Below, in pieces: positions 53,283 to 61,497 of a stretch of DNA of 64,000 nt (position 1 is the first letter of the stretch; every line of letters begins with the position of its first letter). Below the pieces are notes generated by a model, which searched no databases, was not told the origin of the DNA, and saw nothing but the letters and a program-made list of their open reading frames with translations. The position numbers were made by a program, and so were the translations under genes. The DNA lies in contig NZ_CP011036.1 of assembly GCF_002221505.1 (NCBI RefSeq), forward strand, positions 3,286,001 to 3,350,000, in the 5' to 3' direction. This stretch comes from Pseudoalteromonas nigrifaciens (GTDB lineage: Bacteria > Pseudomonadota > Gammaproteobacteria > Enterobacterales > Alteromonadaceae).

Positions 53283-53858
53283 ATGATTTCAATTTCCGAA
53301 ACAGCACAAGCGCATTTTGCTAAACTATTAGCAGATCAAGCACAACAAACCAACATTCGTGTTTTTGTTGTAAACCCTGGTACATCACAAGCGGAATGTG
53401 GTGTTTCTTATTGTCCAGAAGACGCTGTAGAAGACAGCGATATTCGCCTAAACTTTAATGGTTTTGACGGCGTTGTAGATGCAGAAAGTGCACCCTTTTT
53501 AGAAGACGCTGAAATTGATTTTGTTACCGACAAAATGGGTACTCAGTTAACACTAAAAGCACCTAATGCTAAAGCGCGTAAAATTAGCGGTGATGCATCG
53601 TTAAACGAACGCGTACAACACATGCTAGAAACCGAAGTAAATCCACAACTTGCTAACCACGGTGGCCAAGTAAGCTTAGTGGAAATTACCGCTGCAGGTA
53701 TTGCTGTATTACAGTTTGGCGGTGGTTGTAATGGTTGTTCTATGATCGATGTCACGTTAAAAGAAGGCATTGAAAAAGAGATGATCGAAAAGTTTGAAGA
53801 GATCACTGGTGTTGCCGATATTACTGAGCACCAAGCGGGCGATCATTCTTACTATTAA
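53283..53858 (+). CDS. nfuA: Fe-S biogenesis protein NfuA
   Basis: NfuA carries and transfers 4Fe-4S clusters to target enzymes, especially under stress. The 191-residue protein has an N-terminal degenerate A-type domain ([21 protein letters not shown]) and a C-terminal Nfu domain with the cluster-binding CxxC at Cys149 and Cys152 ([19 protein letters not shown]). Residue numbers are the same as in E. coli. Neighbouring bioH and comF are usual partners in this order, here separated by the M14 peptidase gene. An IscR-like site lies just upstream. Confidence 0.96.
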   Translation: MISISETAQAHFAKLLADQAQQTNIRVFVVNPGTSQAECGVSYCPEDAVEDSDIRLNFNGFDGVVDAESAPFLEDAEIDFVTDKMGTQLTLKAPNAKARKISGDASLNERVQHMLETEVNPQLANHGGQVSLVEITAAGIAVLQFGGGCNGCSMIDVTLKEGIEKEMIEKFEEITGVADITEHQAGDHSYY

Positions 53859-53870
53859 TAAGCATTTTTA

Positions 53871-54140
53871 ATGCTAAAGTCGCTTATATATAGCTTAGGG
53901 AGCAACCCTAAGCTTAGCTTAAAGCGTTTTTTTCGCGGCGTAGCACTGTTTGTGCTAGCCGTGATATTTATTTTTTTAGGCTATTACAGTCACTACAGCT
54001 TGCAAATTATTGGCGTTGTTATTTTAGTGCCAGCTTTGTTTTTTGCTGCTTGGGGCTACAGCGGTATTTTTGCTAATCGCTTTTCACAAGTACTTAAAAA
54101 TATTGAGCCTAAAAACCACGACCCCGACCTATGGAAATAA
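53871..54140 (+). CDS. Small membrane protein of unknown function
   Basis: This 89-residue protein has two hydrophobic segments (about residues 24-42 and 45-68: VALFVLAVIFIFLGYYSHYSLQIIGVVILVPALFFAAWGY), so it probably has two membrane helices with short ends. It lies 12 bases after nfuA on the same strand and is likely co-transcribed. Its end is 14 bases from the convergent MATE gene. I do not recognise a family; a role in Fe-S metabolism is only suggested by position. Confidence 0.65.
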   Translation: MLKSLIYSLGSNPKLSLKRFFRGVALFVLAVIFIFLGYYSHYSLQIIGVVILVPALFFAAWGYSGIFANRFSQVLKNIEPKNHDPDLWK

Positions 54141-54154
54141 GCCACCAAATTACC

Positions 54155-55489
54155 TTAATCTAATAACTGATTATTTGCCTTTAACTTTTGGTATTTCACT
54201 ATTAATGTTACTCCTCGCATTAGCATAAAGCAGCTCATTGCTAACCATAAACCATTATTCTCCCACTGATGAAACACTGCAAATACACCAAAAAAACCAA
54301 CACTTGCTGAGAGCAACATACTATTTCGCATTGCCTTTGCCCGGGTAAGTCCAACAAATACACCATCAAATAAAAAGCAACTCATTGCCAATAATGGCAA
54401 GGCTATAATCCAAGGCAAGTACAGCGTAGCCGTGGTGATCACTTCCGGCACATTAGTTAATAGCGTAATAATATAGCGGCCAAATATAGCAAAAAACAAA
54501 CTGTATGCTAAGGCAAATAGCGCGCCCCAAAACACACTTATTCTTACCCAAAGCTCAATATTTTTTACACTTTGTTGACCTTTAGCATGCCCTACTTTTG
54601 CCTCACTGGCATAAGCAATACCGTCGAGTGCAAAGCTTACCAACATTAAAAAGTTAAGTAATACTGCATTTGCTGCTAGCGTGGTTTCGCCAATTCGTGC
54701 GCCGTAAAAGGTCATAAAGCTAAAGCAGAGCTGTAAAATAAATGAGCGAATAAAAATATCACGGTTTAAGCTTAGTAGGTTTGTCATTTTTGTAATGCTA
54801 AACCAACCTGGTACGCTTAGTTTTATGCCGCGTTTTTTAGCTAATTTAATAACTAACACCACGGCAAAAACTAACGCGGTGTAATCGGCAATAAGTGACG
54901 CCCATGCAGCGCCTGCTACTGCCCAATCTAGGTATACAACAAAATATATGTCGAGCACTATATTGGTAATATTAGTCACTAATAATAAATAAAACGGCCC
55001 ACGGCCATAATGCATACCTAGCATCCAACCTAATAGTACTAAATTACATAAGGCCGCAGGCGCACTAAAAATACGAATACTAAAATACTGATACGCTTGC
55101 GTAAGCACGTCGCTATTGGCCGCCGATAAAAATGCAATGGCGTGTTTTATTAAAGGCGATAAGGCGATAAGCAATACGGCAACAAAGCAAGAAAGCACTA
55201 AGCTGCGTTTTAATAACGCCGCCAATTGGGTTAAATCGTTTTGCCCATAAGCTTGTGCCACTAACCCTGTGGTGCTCATTCTTAAAAAGCCTGCGAGCCA
55301 AAATAATATTGATATAACCGCAGATCCCAGCGCAATACCGGCTAAATAATGAGCGCTCCCTAAGTGGCCAATTACTGCAGTATCAACAATTCCTAACAGT
55401 GGGACGGTAATATTTGATAATATCATCGGACCCGCTAACAACAACAAGCTTTTATGGTGTGCTTTATTATGTATAAGAAATTGTTTCAT
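54155..55489 (-). CDS. MATE family efflux transporter, DinF subgroup
   Basis: This 444-residue protein has twelve membrane helices. The first conserved block LAGPMILSNITVPLLGIVDTAVIGHLGSAHYLAGIALG and the motif LRMSTTGLVAQAYGQNDLTQ mark the DinF branch of MATE transporters. The second half has ARIGETTLAANAVLLNFLMLVSFALDGIAYASEAKVGHAKG. MATE pumps expel drugs or organic cations using sodium or protons. The ATG at 55489 lies inside the plus-strand deacetylase gene, so the two 5' ends overlap by 21 bases. A later start is possible. Confidence 0.9.
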   Translation of the reverse strand: MKQFLIHNKAHHKSLLLLAGPMILSNITVPLLGIVDTAVIGHLGSAHYLAGIALGSAVISILFWLAGFLRMSTTGLVAQAYGQNDLTQLAALLKRSLVLSCFVAVLLIALSPLIKHAIAFLSAANSDVLTQAYQYFSIRIFSAPAALCNLVLLGWMLGMHYGRGPFYLLLVTNITNIVLDIYFVVYLDWAVAGAAWASLIADYTALVFAVVLVIKLAKKRGIKLSVPGWFSITKMTNLLSLNRDIFIRSFILQLCFSFMTFYGARIGETTLAANAVLLNFLMLVSFALDGIAYASEAKVGHAKGQQSVKNIELWVRISVFWGALFALAYSLFFAIFGRYIITLLTNVPEVITTATLYLPWIIALPLLAMSCFLFDGVFVGLTRAKAMRNSMLLSASVGFFGVFAVFHQWENNGLWLAMSCFMLMRGVTLIVKYQKLKANNQLLD

Positions 55490-56494
55490 TTAGTATTATT
55501 TATCCTTATTAGTATTTCACTGCGCGCTCAAGCAGCCGTTATTTTACAGTATCATCACGTTAGTGAAACCCTTCCGGCGGTAACCAGTGTTAGCGCGAGC
55601 ACTTTTACTGAGCACTTAAGTTATTTAAAAGAGCATAACTTTAATGTTATTCCTTTAGATGAGCTGATAACTGCGTTGCAGCAAAAACACACTTTACCAG
55701 ATAAAACCGTCGCTATTACTTTCGATGATGGTTACAACAATAATTACGAGCAAGCAGCGCCAATTTTAGAAAAGTTTGGCTATCCGTACACAATTTTTGT
55801 CAATCCTAAGCTAATAGACGAAGGTAAAGGCTATGTAATGGGCTGGGATAAACTCCAAGAGCTAGCAAAAAAAGGCGCACTTATTGCCAATCATAGTGGC
55901 CAACACGATTACTTACACCATATGCTTGCAAACGAAAGCGATGCACAATGGCAAGCCCGCATTAAACAAGACATCCTACATTCACAGCAGCGTATAAAAA
56001 CAGAAATTGGCCATGATTATAAATATTTAGCTTATCCGTATGGCGAGTTTAACAATAAGTTACAAGCCCTAGTAACCGAGCTTGGTTTTATTGGTATAGG
56101 TCAGCATTCTGGCGCTGTAAATAAAGATTCTAACTTTAGTCGCTTACCGCGTTTTCCGGCTTCGGGCTTTTATAGTAAATTAGATACGCTGATCACTAAA
56201 TTGAATTCTCGCGCATTTAATATAACCGCGCTCACTTATGAAGACAGTGTAACGGCGCAAAACCCACCCAAACTCACTATTGAGTTTACTATGGGGGATT
56301 TTCATAAAAGTCAGTTTGCTTGTTATGTATCGAGTGTTGGCCAGGCTAATTTAACCTGGATAAATAAAAACACAGTAGAAGTCACCTCACCTAAAGCGCT
56401 CAATAAAGGTCGTTCGCGCTTTAATTGTACCGCCCCTGCAATTAACAATGCTGGTAGCTATTTTTGGTTTTCGCAGCCTTGGGTTATTGAATAG
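55469..56494 (+). CDS. Polysaccharide deacetylase family protein (CE4, NodB homology)
   Basis: This 341-residue protein has a signal peptide (MYKKLFHLVLFILISISLRAQA) and a NodB-type CE4 domain. Motif 1 is TFDDG (Asp86, Asp87) and motif 2 is NHSGQH (His142, His146). The fold start is ILQYHHVSE and LAYPYGEF follows. It removes acetyl groups from an N-acetylglucosamine polymer such as exopolysaccharide or peptidoglycan. The C-terminal 100 residues have an extra beta domain with a Cys pair. ATG 55469 is preferred over one at 55454. Its start overlaps the divergent MATE gene. Confidence 0.87.
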   Translation: MYKKLFHLVLFILISISLRAQAAVILQYHHVSETLPAVTSVSASTFTEHLSYLKEHNFNVIPLDELITALQQKHTLPDKTVAITFDDGYNNNYEQAAPILEKFGYPYTIFVNPKLIDEGKGYVMGWDKLQELAKKGALIANHSGQHDYLHHMLANESDAQWQARIKQDILHSQQRIKTEIGHDYKYLAYPYGEFNNKLQALVTELGFIGIGQHSGAVNKDSNFSRLPRFPASGFYSKLDTLITKLNSRAFNITALTYEDSVTAQNPPKLTIEFTMGDFHKSQFACYVSSVGQANLTWINKNTVEVTSPKALNKGRSRFNCTAPAINNAGSYFWFSQPWVIE

Positions 56495-56510
56495 TTTTAA
56501 TTACAGTAGT

Positions 56511-56540
56511 AAAAAAGGAGCCTAGGGCTCCTTTTTAATT
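56511..56540. terminator. Bidirectional terminator between deacetylase and SCO1 genes
   Basis: AAAAAAGGAGCC-TAG-GGCTCCTTTTT is a symmetric hairpin with A-run and T-run on the two sides. It serves the plus-strand deacetylase gene (17 bases after its stop) and the minus-strand SCO1 gene, closing the oxidase operon. Confidence 0.88.
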
Positions 56541-56554
56541 TACTGTTTAAATAA

Positions 56555-57172
56555 CTAGTTTTTATAATAATCAGCTATTTTTTTAAATTCTTGAGTTAAC
56601 TCTTTGGAGTTTATTAACGGCACGCTACCTTGTTTAAATTCAGGTTTAAATATTGCTCTTACCGCCCCATTGCCATCGACCATAGCCACTGAAGCACTAT
56701 GATCAACTGCATACTCTGACTCGCTACTATCACTAATAGCGTAAATTAAGCCTAACCCTCTCACCATAGGAAAAAGGTGTTTGTGCTCCCCCGAAACCGC
56801 TAAAAAATCGGGATTAAAGTAATCAATATAGTCTTTGCGTTTTGCTGGGGTATCTCGTTTGGGATCTACCGATACAAACCAAATTTGCACTGGGTAATCA
56901 CTACGTAAATTTTTATACACCGCATTTAGTTTAGCCAGTGTTAACGGGCAAATATCGGGGCAGCTGGTGTAGCCTAAAAACACTAAATTCCATTGCCCTA
57001 AAAATTGCTGCTTAGTAACCAATTCGCCATGTTGATCATCTAAACTAAAGTCGGCTAAAGGTTTAGCATTCTCGTACACTAAAGCATTAACGTCTGGCGG
57101 TGCATTATCATCTGAGCACGCCGATAAAAACAGTGTTAAAACAATAACTAACCCTAGCCATAATTGCTTCAT
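56555..57172 (-). CDS. SCO1/SenC-type copper chaperone lipoprotein
   Basis: SCO proteins deliver copper to the CuA site of oxidase subunit II. This 205-residue protein has a lipobox LSAC (Cys19) and a thioredoxin fold with the copper-binding CX3C motif (Cys71, Cys75 in GYTSCPDICP) and distal His158 (YAVDHSAS). FVSVDPKRDTP is also typical. The ATG at 57172 overlaps the cyoE stop (ATGA), which supports this start over an ATG four codons upstream. It is the last gene of the oxidase assembly operon. Confidence 0.93.
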   Translation of the reverse strand: MKQLWLGLVIVLTLFLSACSDDNAPPDVNALVYENAKPLADFSLDDQHGELVTKQQFLGQWNLVFLGYTSCPDICPLTLAKLNAVYKNLRSDYPVQIWFVSVDPKRDTPAKRKDYIDYFNPDFLAVSGEHKHLFPMVRGLGLIYAISDSSESEYAVDHSASVAMVDGNGAVRAIFKPEFKQGSVPLINSKELTQEFKKIADYYKN

Positions 57173-58098
57173 AATAGTAGCCATTTATCTATAAATAATA
57201 TGATAAAGAGTACCATTAAATGAATAATTGAAAAGCGAAATAAATCCATAGCAGTGTCGTCGTTAGCGGCTAGTTTTAATTTAATCGCTTTATAAATAAA
57301 GACTGCATTTAATCCAGATGCGCCGATTAAATAAATTAACCCCGACATTCCTATCAAATAAGGAAATATACACACAATTGCCAGTAACACAGAGTAAGCA
57401 ACCACACAGGTTTTAGAAAAATCGATACCATGCGTAACCGGTAACATAGGAATTTTAGCCCGTGCGTAATCGCTCTTACGAGCTATAGCTAAGGCCCAAA
57501 AGTGTGGAGGGGTCCACGTAAAAATAATCATCACTAGTAGCCAAGGTGCAGCTGCCATTTGCCCTGTTTCAGACACCCAACCCAATAAGGGTGGCATAGC
57601 GCCAGCAAGGCCACCAATAACAATATTTTGTGGTGTAGCGCGCTTTAAAAAAGAGGTGTATACAAAGGCATAACCCACCAGCGCAAATAAGGTTAATATG
57701 GCGGTAAGGGTATTTGCCCATAGCATTAGCATAATAAAACCTGCCACACCTATTATTGCTGCAAAACTCAGTGCATGTGCCTTACTTAAGCGGCCTTTAG
57801 CTACAGGGCGATGACGAGTACGCGCCATTTTGCTGTCTATTTCGCTATCAACAACATGGTTAATTACCGCTGCTGCTGCTGAAAGCAATCCTATGCCAAG
57901 TAAGCTTATAAACTGTACACCCATGCCTCTGCCTACATCGGGTGCTAGCGCCAAACCAACCCACGCGGTCAGTACCAACATAGCGACTACTTTAAATTTA
58001 CTAATGGCTAAATAATCCTGTAGTAAATTATAACTACGTGTAATTAGCGGTAGTGTATTTATAGGTTGTATTGCTTTTTTATCTATTGTAAGTGCCAT
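57169..58098 (-). CDS. cyoE: Protoheme IX farnesyltransferase (heme O synthase)
   Basis: CyoE/CtaB attaches a farnesyl chain to heme B to make heme O, the precursor of heme A for the oxidase. The 309-residue integral membrane protein has nine helices. The first allylic-diphosphate motif is VINHVVDSEIDSKMARTRHRPVAKGRLS and the second loop has SDYARAKIPMLPVTHG. WTPPHFWALAI is another family mark. It follows ctaA by 40 bases and overlaps SCO1 by 4 bases. Confidence 0.95.
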   Translation of the reverse strand: MALTIDKKAIQPINTLPLITRSYNLLQDYLAISKFKVVAMLVLTAWVGLALAPDVGRGMGVQFISLLGIGLLSAAAAVINHVVDSEIDSKMARTRHRPVAKGRLSKAHALSFAAIIGVAGFIMLMLWANTLTAILTLFALVGYAFVYTSFLKRATPQNIVIGGLAGAMPPLLGWVSETGQMAAAPWLLVMIIFTWTPPHFWALAIARKSDYARAKIPMLPVTHGIDFSKTCVVAYSVLLAIVCIFPYLIGMSGLIYLIGASGLNAVFIYKAIKLKLAANDDTAMDLFRFSIIHLMVLFIILFIDKWLLL

Positions 58099-58138
58099 AA
58101 CAACGCTCCTTTCTATTTGTAATTTTAGGTTCGTGCTT

Positions 58139-59128
58139 TTAAGTTCGTGCTTTGAGGTAATAGCATAATCTAATTAAAGTTAATAACAGTATGGCAGCCA
58201 TTAAGTTATGTGCCAGTGCCATACTTAACGGAATATGCCAATGCACCACTGCGAGGCCTAAAGCAATTTGGCAAAATAAGACAACTAACACGCTAACGGC
58301 GCAGCTTTTTATTTTTTGCGAGTAGGCACGGCTGTATATTCGCCACATAATTAATGCCAATACTATGCAAGTAACTAATGCCCAAATACGGTGTAATAAA
58401 TGAATCGACATACGTGCTTGCTGCGACAGGACGCCAAACTCGTAGTTACCATGCTCAAGCGGGAGCTGAAACACACTACTAAGCGAAAATGGCTGGGCAT
58501 TACTACATAAAGGCAAGCCATTACAATGCGGAGCAGCGTAATTTGCAGCCAACCAACCTCCTAATGCTATTTGTATAATTAGTACGCTAAGCGCCACTAG
58601 GCTTAAACCAAAGTAGCGTCTTGCACCTGCATCTCCCCCCATTATTGGCTTGGCGTTTAATCGTAAATATAATAAAGTGAGCAGCGCTAAAATACTAAAG
58701 CCACCAAGTAAGTGGCCCATCACTATTAACGGCTGTAAATTCATCGTAACCGTCCACATACCTAATGCAGCCTGAAATATCACTAACAATAACAGTAGTA
58801 ATGGTAATTTAACTGGCGTTGTTGGCGATTGACGTTTTAAAAAAGCATATACAAATAAGGCTAATATGAGCAAGCCTAGCGTACCGGCAAAGTAGCGATG
58901 AATCATTTCTTTCCATGCTTTAGCGGTTTCAAACATCATATCGGGATAACTTTGTGCTGCTTGCGCTATATCGGCTTCATGTTTGGGTACAGTTAAAAAA
59001 CCATAACATCCTGGCCAATCTGGGCAACCCAACCCGGCATCACTTAAGCGAGTATAAGCACCCAACGCCACTACTATCAAAGCCAATAAGCCCGTTATTA
59101 ATACCCAGTTTTTATAATTTTTATACAT
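58139..59128 (-). CDS. ctaA: Heme A synthase (COX15/CtaA family)
   Basis: CtaA oxidises heme O to heme A in the membrane. The 329-residue protein has eight helices. Motifs seen are GAYTRLSDAGLGCPDWPGCYG, the heme-ligating EMIHRYFAGTLGLL, PLIVMGHLLGGF and HLLHRIWALVT near the C-terminus. A cysteine pair in the second loop (HCNGLPLCSNA) also fits CtaA. It follows the small CX3C protein gene by 13 bases. Confidence 0.95.
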   Translation of the reverse strand: MYKNYKNWVLITGLLALIVVALGAYTRLSDAGLGCPDWPGCYGFLTVPKHEADIAQAAQSYPDMMFETAKAWKEMIHRYFAGTLGLLILALFVYAFLKRQSPTTPVKLPLLLLLLVIFQAALGMWTVTMNLQPLIVMGHLLGGFSILALLTLLYLRLNAKPIMGGDAGARRYFGLSLVALSVLIIQIALGGWLAANYAAPHCNGLPLCSNAQPFSLSSVFQLPLEHGNYEFGVLSQQARMSIHLLHRIWALVTCIVLALIMWRIYSRAYSQKIKSCAVSVLVVLFCQIALGLAVVHWHIPLSMALAHNLMAAILLLTLIRLCYYLKART

Positions 59129-59141
59129 GGCATCTTCCTAC

Positions 59142-59636
59142 TTAGCTCGAACGAGAATAACTCAGTAATTTTTTTAGATCTTTTAATAGTCCTTTTTGTA
59201 CTAATCTATTTTCCTGTGGCTGTGTTTTAAATGGATACTCAAGCACTACAAGCCCCATATGGTCGATTAAATACAAACTAGCCGGTTGTAAGTTTGGTTG
59301 CGCATCTATACTTTTCCACGGGGAGTTGGCAGCTTTTACTTCGCCTATCACGGCGACATCTACTTTATTCTGGTTTTTGCCTAGCGCTATGTATAAATTA
59401 TTTAGTGCGGCTAATTGCTCACTACAAGGCGTAGTACATCCATTGGAGTAATTTAGGGCAATAGTCCATTGCTTATGATTGTTTTGCGGCCAATTTTCAT
59501 ATTTAACCTGTTGCTGTAAAAACTCACCATTGTTAGTAATGGCGGTAGGTAACCAATCTAATTTAAGCGCGCTGTACGCTAAAATTAGCGGAATAGCGCA
59601 GCAAATGACAAACAGTAAAAGGGGGTTATTTTTCAT
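59142..59636 (-). CDS. Membrane-anchored CX3C protein of the oxidase assembly operon
   Basis: This 164-residue protein has an N-terminal membrane anchor (residues 6-22) and an otherwise soluble part. A CX3C motif (Cys67, Cys71: SNGCTTPCSEQL) has the same cysteine spacing as SCO proteins. IDHMGLVVLEYPF (near residue 126) resembles a late strand of that fold. The SCO copper-ligand His does not align clearly. I suggest a thioredoxin-fold assembly factor. The ATG at 59636 is chosen because it begins the anchor; it overlaps the SURF1 gene by 11 bases. Genes of this type are a regular part of such operons. Confidence 0.7.
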   Translation of the reverse strand: MKNNPLLLFVICCAIPLILAYSALKLDWLPTAITNNGEFLQQQVKYENWPQNNHKQWTIALNYSNGCTTPCSEQLAALNNLYIALGKNQNKVDVAVIGEVKAANSPWKSIDAQPNLQPASLYLIDHMGLVVLEYPFKTQPQENRLVQKGLLKDLKKLLSYSRSS

Positions 59637-60366
59637 TATGTGTCCTTTTTTTACTTGCAAAAATAGCCACTAAAACGCACGCCAGCGCAATTAAAAACCA
59701 TTGCACCGCATAAGCGTGGTGTTTTTGTGGGCTCATAACAACCGCGGTATAGTGAGGTATACCTATTGCATCGCCGCTACCTTGGCGATACGCCATAAAA
59801 TTAACTAATAATTGCTGGCTTTGTTCGCTCAACTTATTTAATTCAATTGTTTGCACTCGCTTTGGTAAATCAATGTTATTGGTTTTACTCTCGAGGCTAA
59901 AAGCAGTGAGGTTATTTTCTTTTATTTGAGCAGTAAGCGTAAAAGCGTGTTTAGGTAGGGTTACTTTAGGTAATGTATCGCGCGATAGGGGAGCTTTTAT
60001 CCAGCCTAAATTAACCAAAATGGCATGTGTTTCGTTATTTGGCTTTAACAGTGCCAGTAAGTCATAACCCACCTGCCCGTTATAAACTTGGTTGTCTAAA
60101 AGCCAATATTCATCGTTAATAAAATGCCCTGTTAACTCAACTAACAATCCTGTTTTATTCCAGTTACTAGGTAGTTTAAGCATTTGCTGCCAGCTCATTA
60201 CACCGCGCGTTTGCAGCGTTGCAATAGAAGCTAACTGCTGTTGTTTGTGTGTCGCACGTTCTAACTGCCAAAAACCTAAACGCACACACACCAAAACTAC
60301 AATCACCACCATACAAATGGTGATTATTGAGCTAAACTTTTGTTCACGCCATCTAATTAACTGCAT
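59626..60366 (-). CDS. SURF1 family oxidase assembly protein
   Basis: SURF1 proteins help insert heme A into oxidase subunit I. The 246-residue protein has an N-terminal helix (residues 14-32, with FWQLERATHKQ after it) and a C-terminal helix (AVQWFLIALACVLVAIF). The periplasmic part has TGHFINDEYWLLDNQVYNGQVGYDLLALL and ILVNLGWI, all typical. The start lies 17 bases from the start of the DUF2909 gene on the other strand. Confidence 0.9.
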   Translation of the reverse strand: MQLIRWREQKFSSIITICMVVIVVLVCVRLGFWQLERATHKQQQLASIATLQTRGVMSWQQMLKLPSNWNKTGLLVELTGHFINDEYWLLDNQVYNGQVGYDLLALLKPNNETHAILVNLGWIKAPLSRDTLPKVTLPKHAFTLTAQIKENNLTAFSLESKTNNIDLPKRVQTIELNKLSEQSQQLLVNFMAYRQGSGDAIGIPHYTAVVMSPQKHHAYAVQWFLIALACVLVAIFASKKRTHNEK

Positions 60367-60383
60367 AAAGGGTCAACCTAGTG

Positions 60384-60614
60384 ATGATTAAAATTTTTAT
60401 TGTATTGTTGTTATTATTTATACTTTTTAACTTGTTTCGCGCTTTATTTATTATGGTCTCTGGAAAAACCCAAGGACGACCTATGTCTCACTTTTTAGGT
60501 CGTCGCGTATTATTTTCTGTGGTGGTATTAATAGTTGTTATTGCCGCACTAAAACTTGGCTTTATTAGCGGCAATAACGCCCCTTTAATAACTACAGCAC
60601 ATACACAAATATAA
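60384..60614 (+). CDS. DUF2909 twin transmembrane helix protein, antisense within the oxidase locus
   Basis: This 76-residue protein has two membrane helices (about residues 3-24 and 43-61) with the conserved GKTQGRPMSHFLGRRVL loop between. The family is found with cytochrome c oxidase genes, but its function is not known. It lies on the plus strand while every other gene of the locus is on the minus strand. It overlaps the end of coxC by 23 bases. ATG 60384 is used; a GTG one codon earlier is equally possible. AAAGGG lies 11 bases upstream. Confidence 0.82.
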   Translation: MIKIFIVLLLLFILFNLFRALFIMVSGKTQGRPMSHFLGRRVLFSVVVLIVVIAALKLGFISGNNAPLITTAHTQI

Positions 60615-61467
60615 ATAAGCATAACCAAACTACATCAACAAAATGCCAGTACCAAGCCGCCGCTTGAAAAGCAAAGTGCTTATCTTTAGTAAAGTGTCCT
60701 TTTAAAATTCGTAAAAATACTACCAATAAAATAATAGTTCCTAAGGTCACATGCATGCCATGAAAACCCGTAAGTAAAAAGAACGTGCTGCCATAAATAC
60801 CGGCATCTAATGTTAAGTTTAAATCGTTATACGCATGAATATATTCTTCTACTTGTAGGCCTAAAAAAACTGCACCCAATAAAATAGTCAGTCCTAAAAA
60901 CACTTTTAACTGGCCGCGTTTATCACTTTCTATTGCCACATGGGCAAAATGCAAAGTAACTGATGAGGTCAATAAAATTAAGGTGTTAATCAGCGGTAGA
61001 CCTTGCCATCCCATAGCTTGGGTAGTGTCGCCCCCTGGCGTGGTAATTAATGGCCACACAGCTTCAAATGTAGGCCAAAGCACTTCGTTAGTCATGGCAT
61101 TGTTATCGGCACCACCAAGCCAAGGCACAGAAAGCATACGGGCGTAAAAAAGTGCGCCAAAAAATGCCATAAAAAACATTACTTCAGAAAAAATAAACCA
61201 ACTCATTCCTTGTCGAAAAGAGCGGTCCATTTGCGCTGAATATAAGCCTTTCCCGGCCTCATCAATCACGTTTTTAAACCAGCTAAACAACATATACAGC
61301 AGTACTGCTATACCTGCGTACAAAATATAAATGCCACTGTCACCTTCTTTACCGGCACTCATTACGGTTAGAGCTGCACCTACTGCAATAAAAAATAATG
61401 CTACTGCGCCAACAATCGGCCATGGGCTTTGATCTGGTACATAATAATGCTCATATTCTTGCTTCAT
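60592..61467 (-). CDS. coxC: Cytochrome c oxidase subunit III
   Basis: Subunit III (291 residues) stabilises the oxidase and has seven membrane helices. Typical motifs are YYVPDQSPWPIVGAVALF at the N-terminus, RQGMSWFIFSEVMFFMAFFGALFYAR, TLHFAHVAIE, EYIHAYNDLNLTLDAGIYGSTFFLLTGFHGMHVTLGTI and AAWYWHFVDVVWLCLFIFVYV at the end. Its end overlaps the antisense DUF2909 gene by 23 bases. It follows cox11 by 30 bases. Confidence 0.95.
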   Translation of the reverse strand: MKQEYEHYYVPDQSPWPIVGAVALFFIAVGAALTVMSAGKEGDSGIYILYAGIAVLLYMLFSWFKNVIDEAGKGLYSAQMDRSFRQGMSWFIFSEVMFFMAFFGALFYARMLSVPWLGGADNNAMTNEVLWPTFEAVWPLITTPGGDTTQAMGWQGLPLINTLILLTSSVTLHFAHVAIESDKRGQLKVFLGLTILLGAVFLGLQVEEYIHAYNDLNLTLDAGIYGSTFFLLTGFHGMHVTLGTIILLVVFLRILKGHFTKDKHFAFQAAAWYWHFVDVVWLCLFIFVYVL

Positions 61468-61497
61468 TTTATTTGCTCCTGGTTGTCACTAGTTAGG

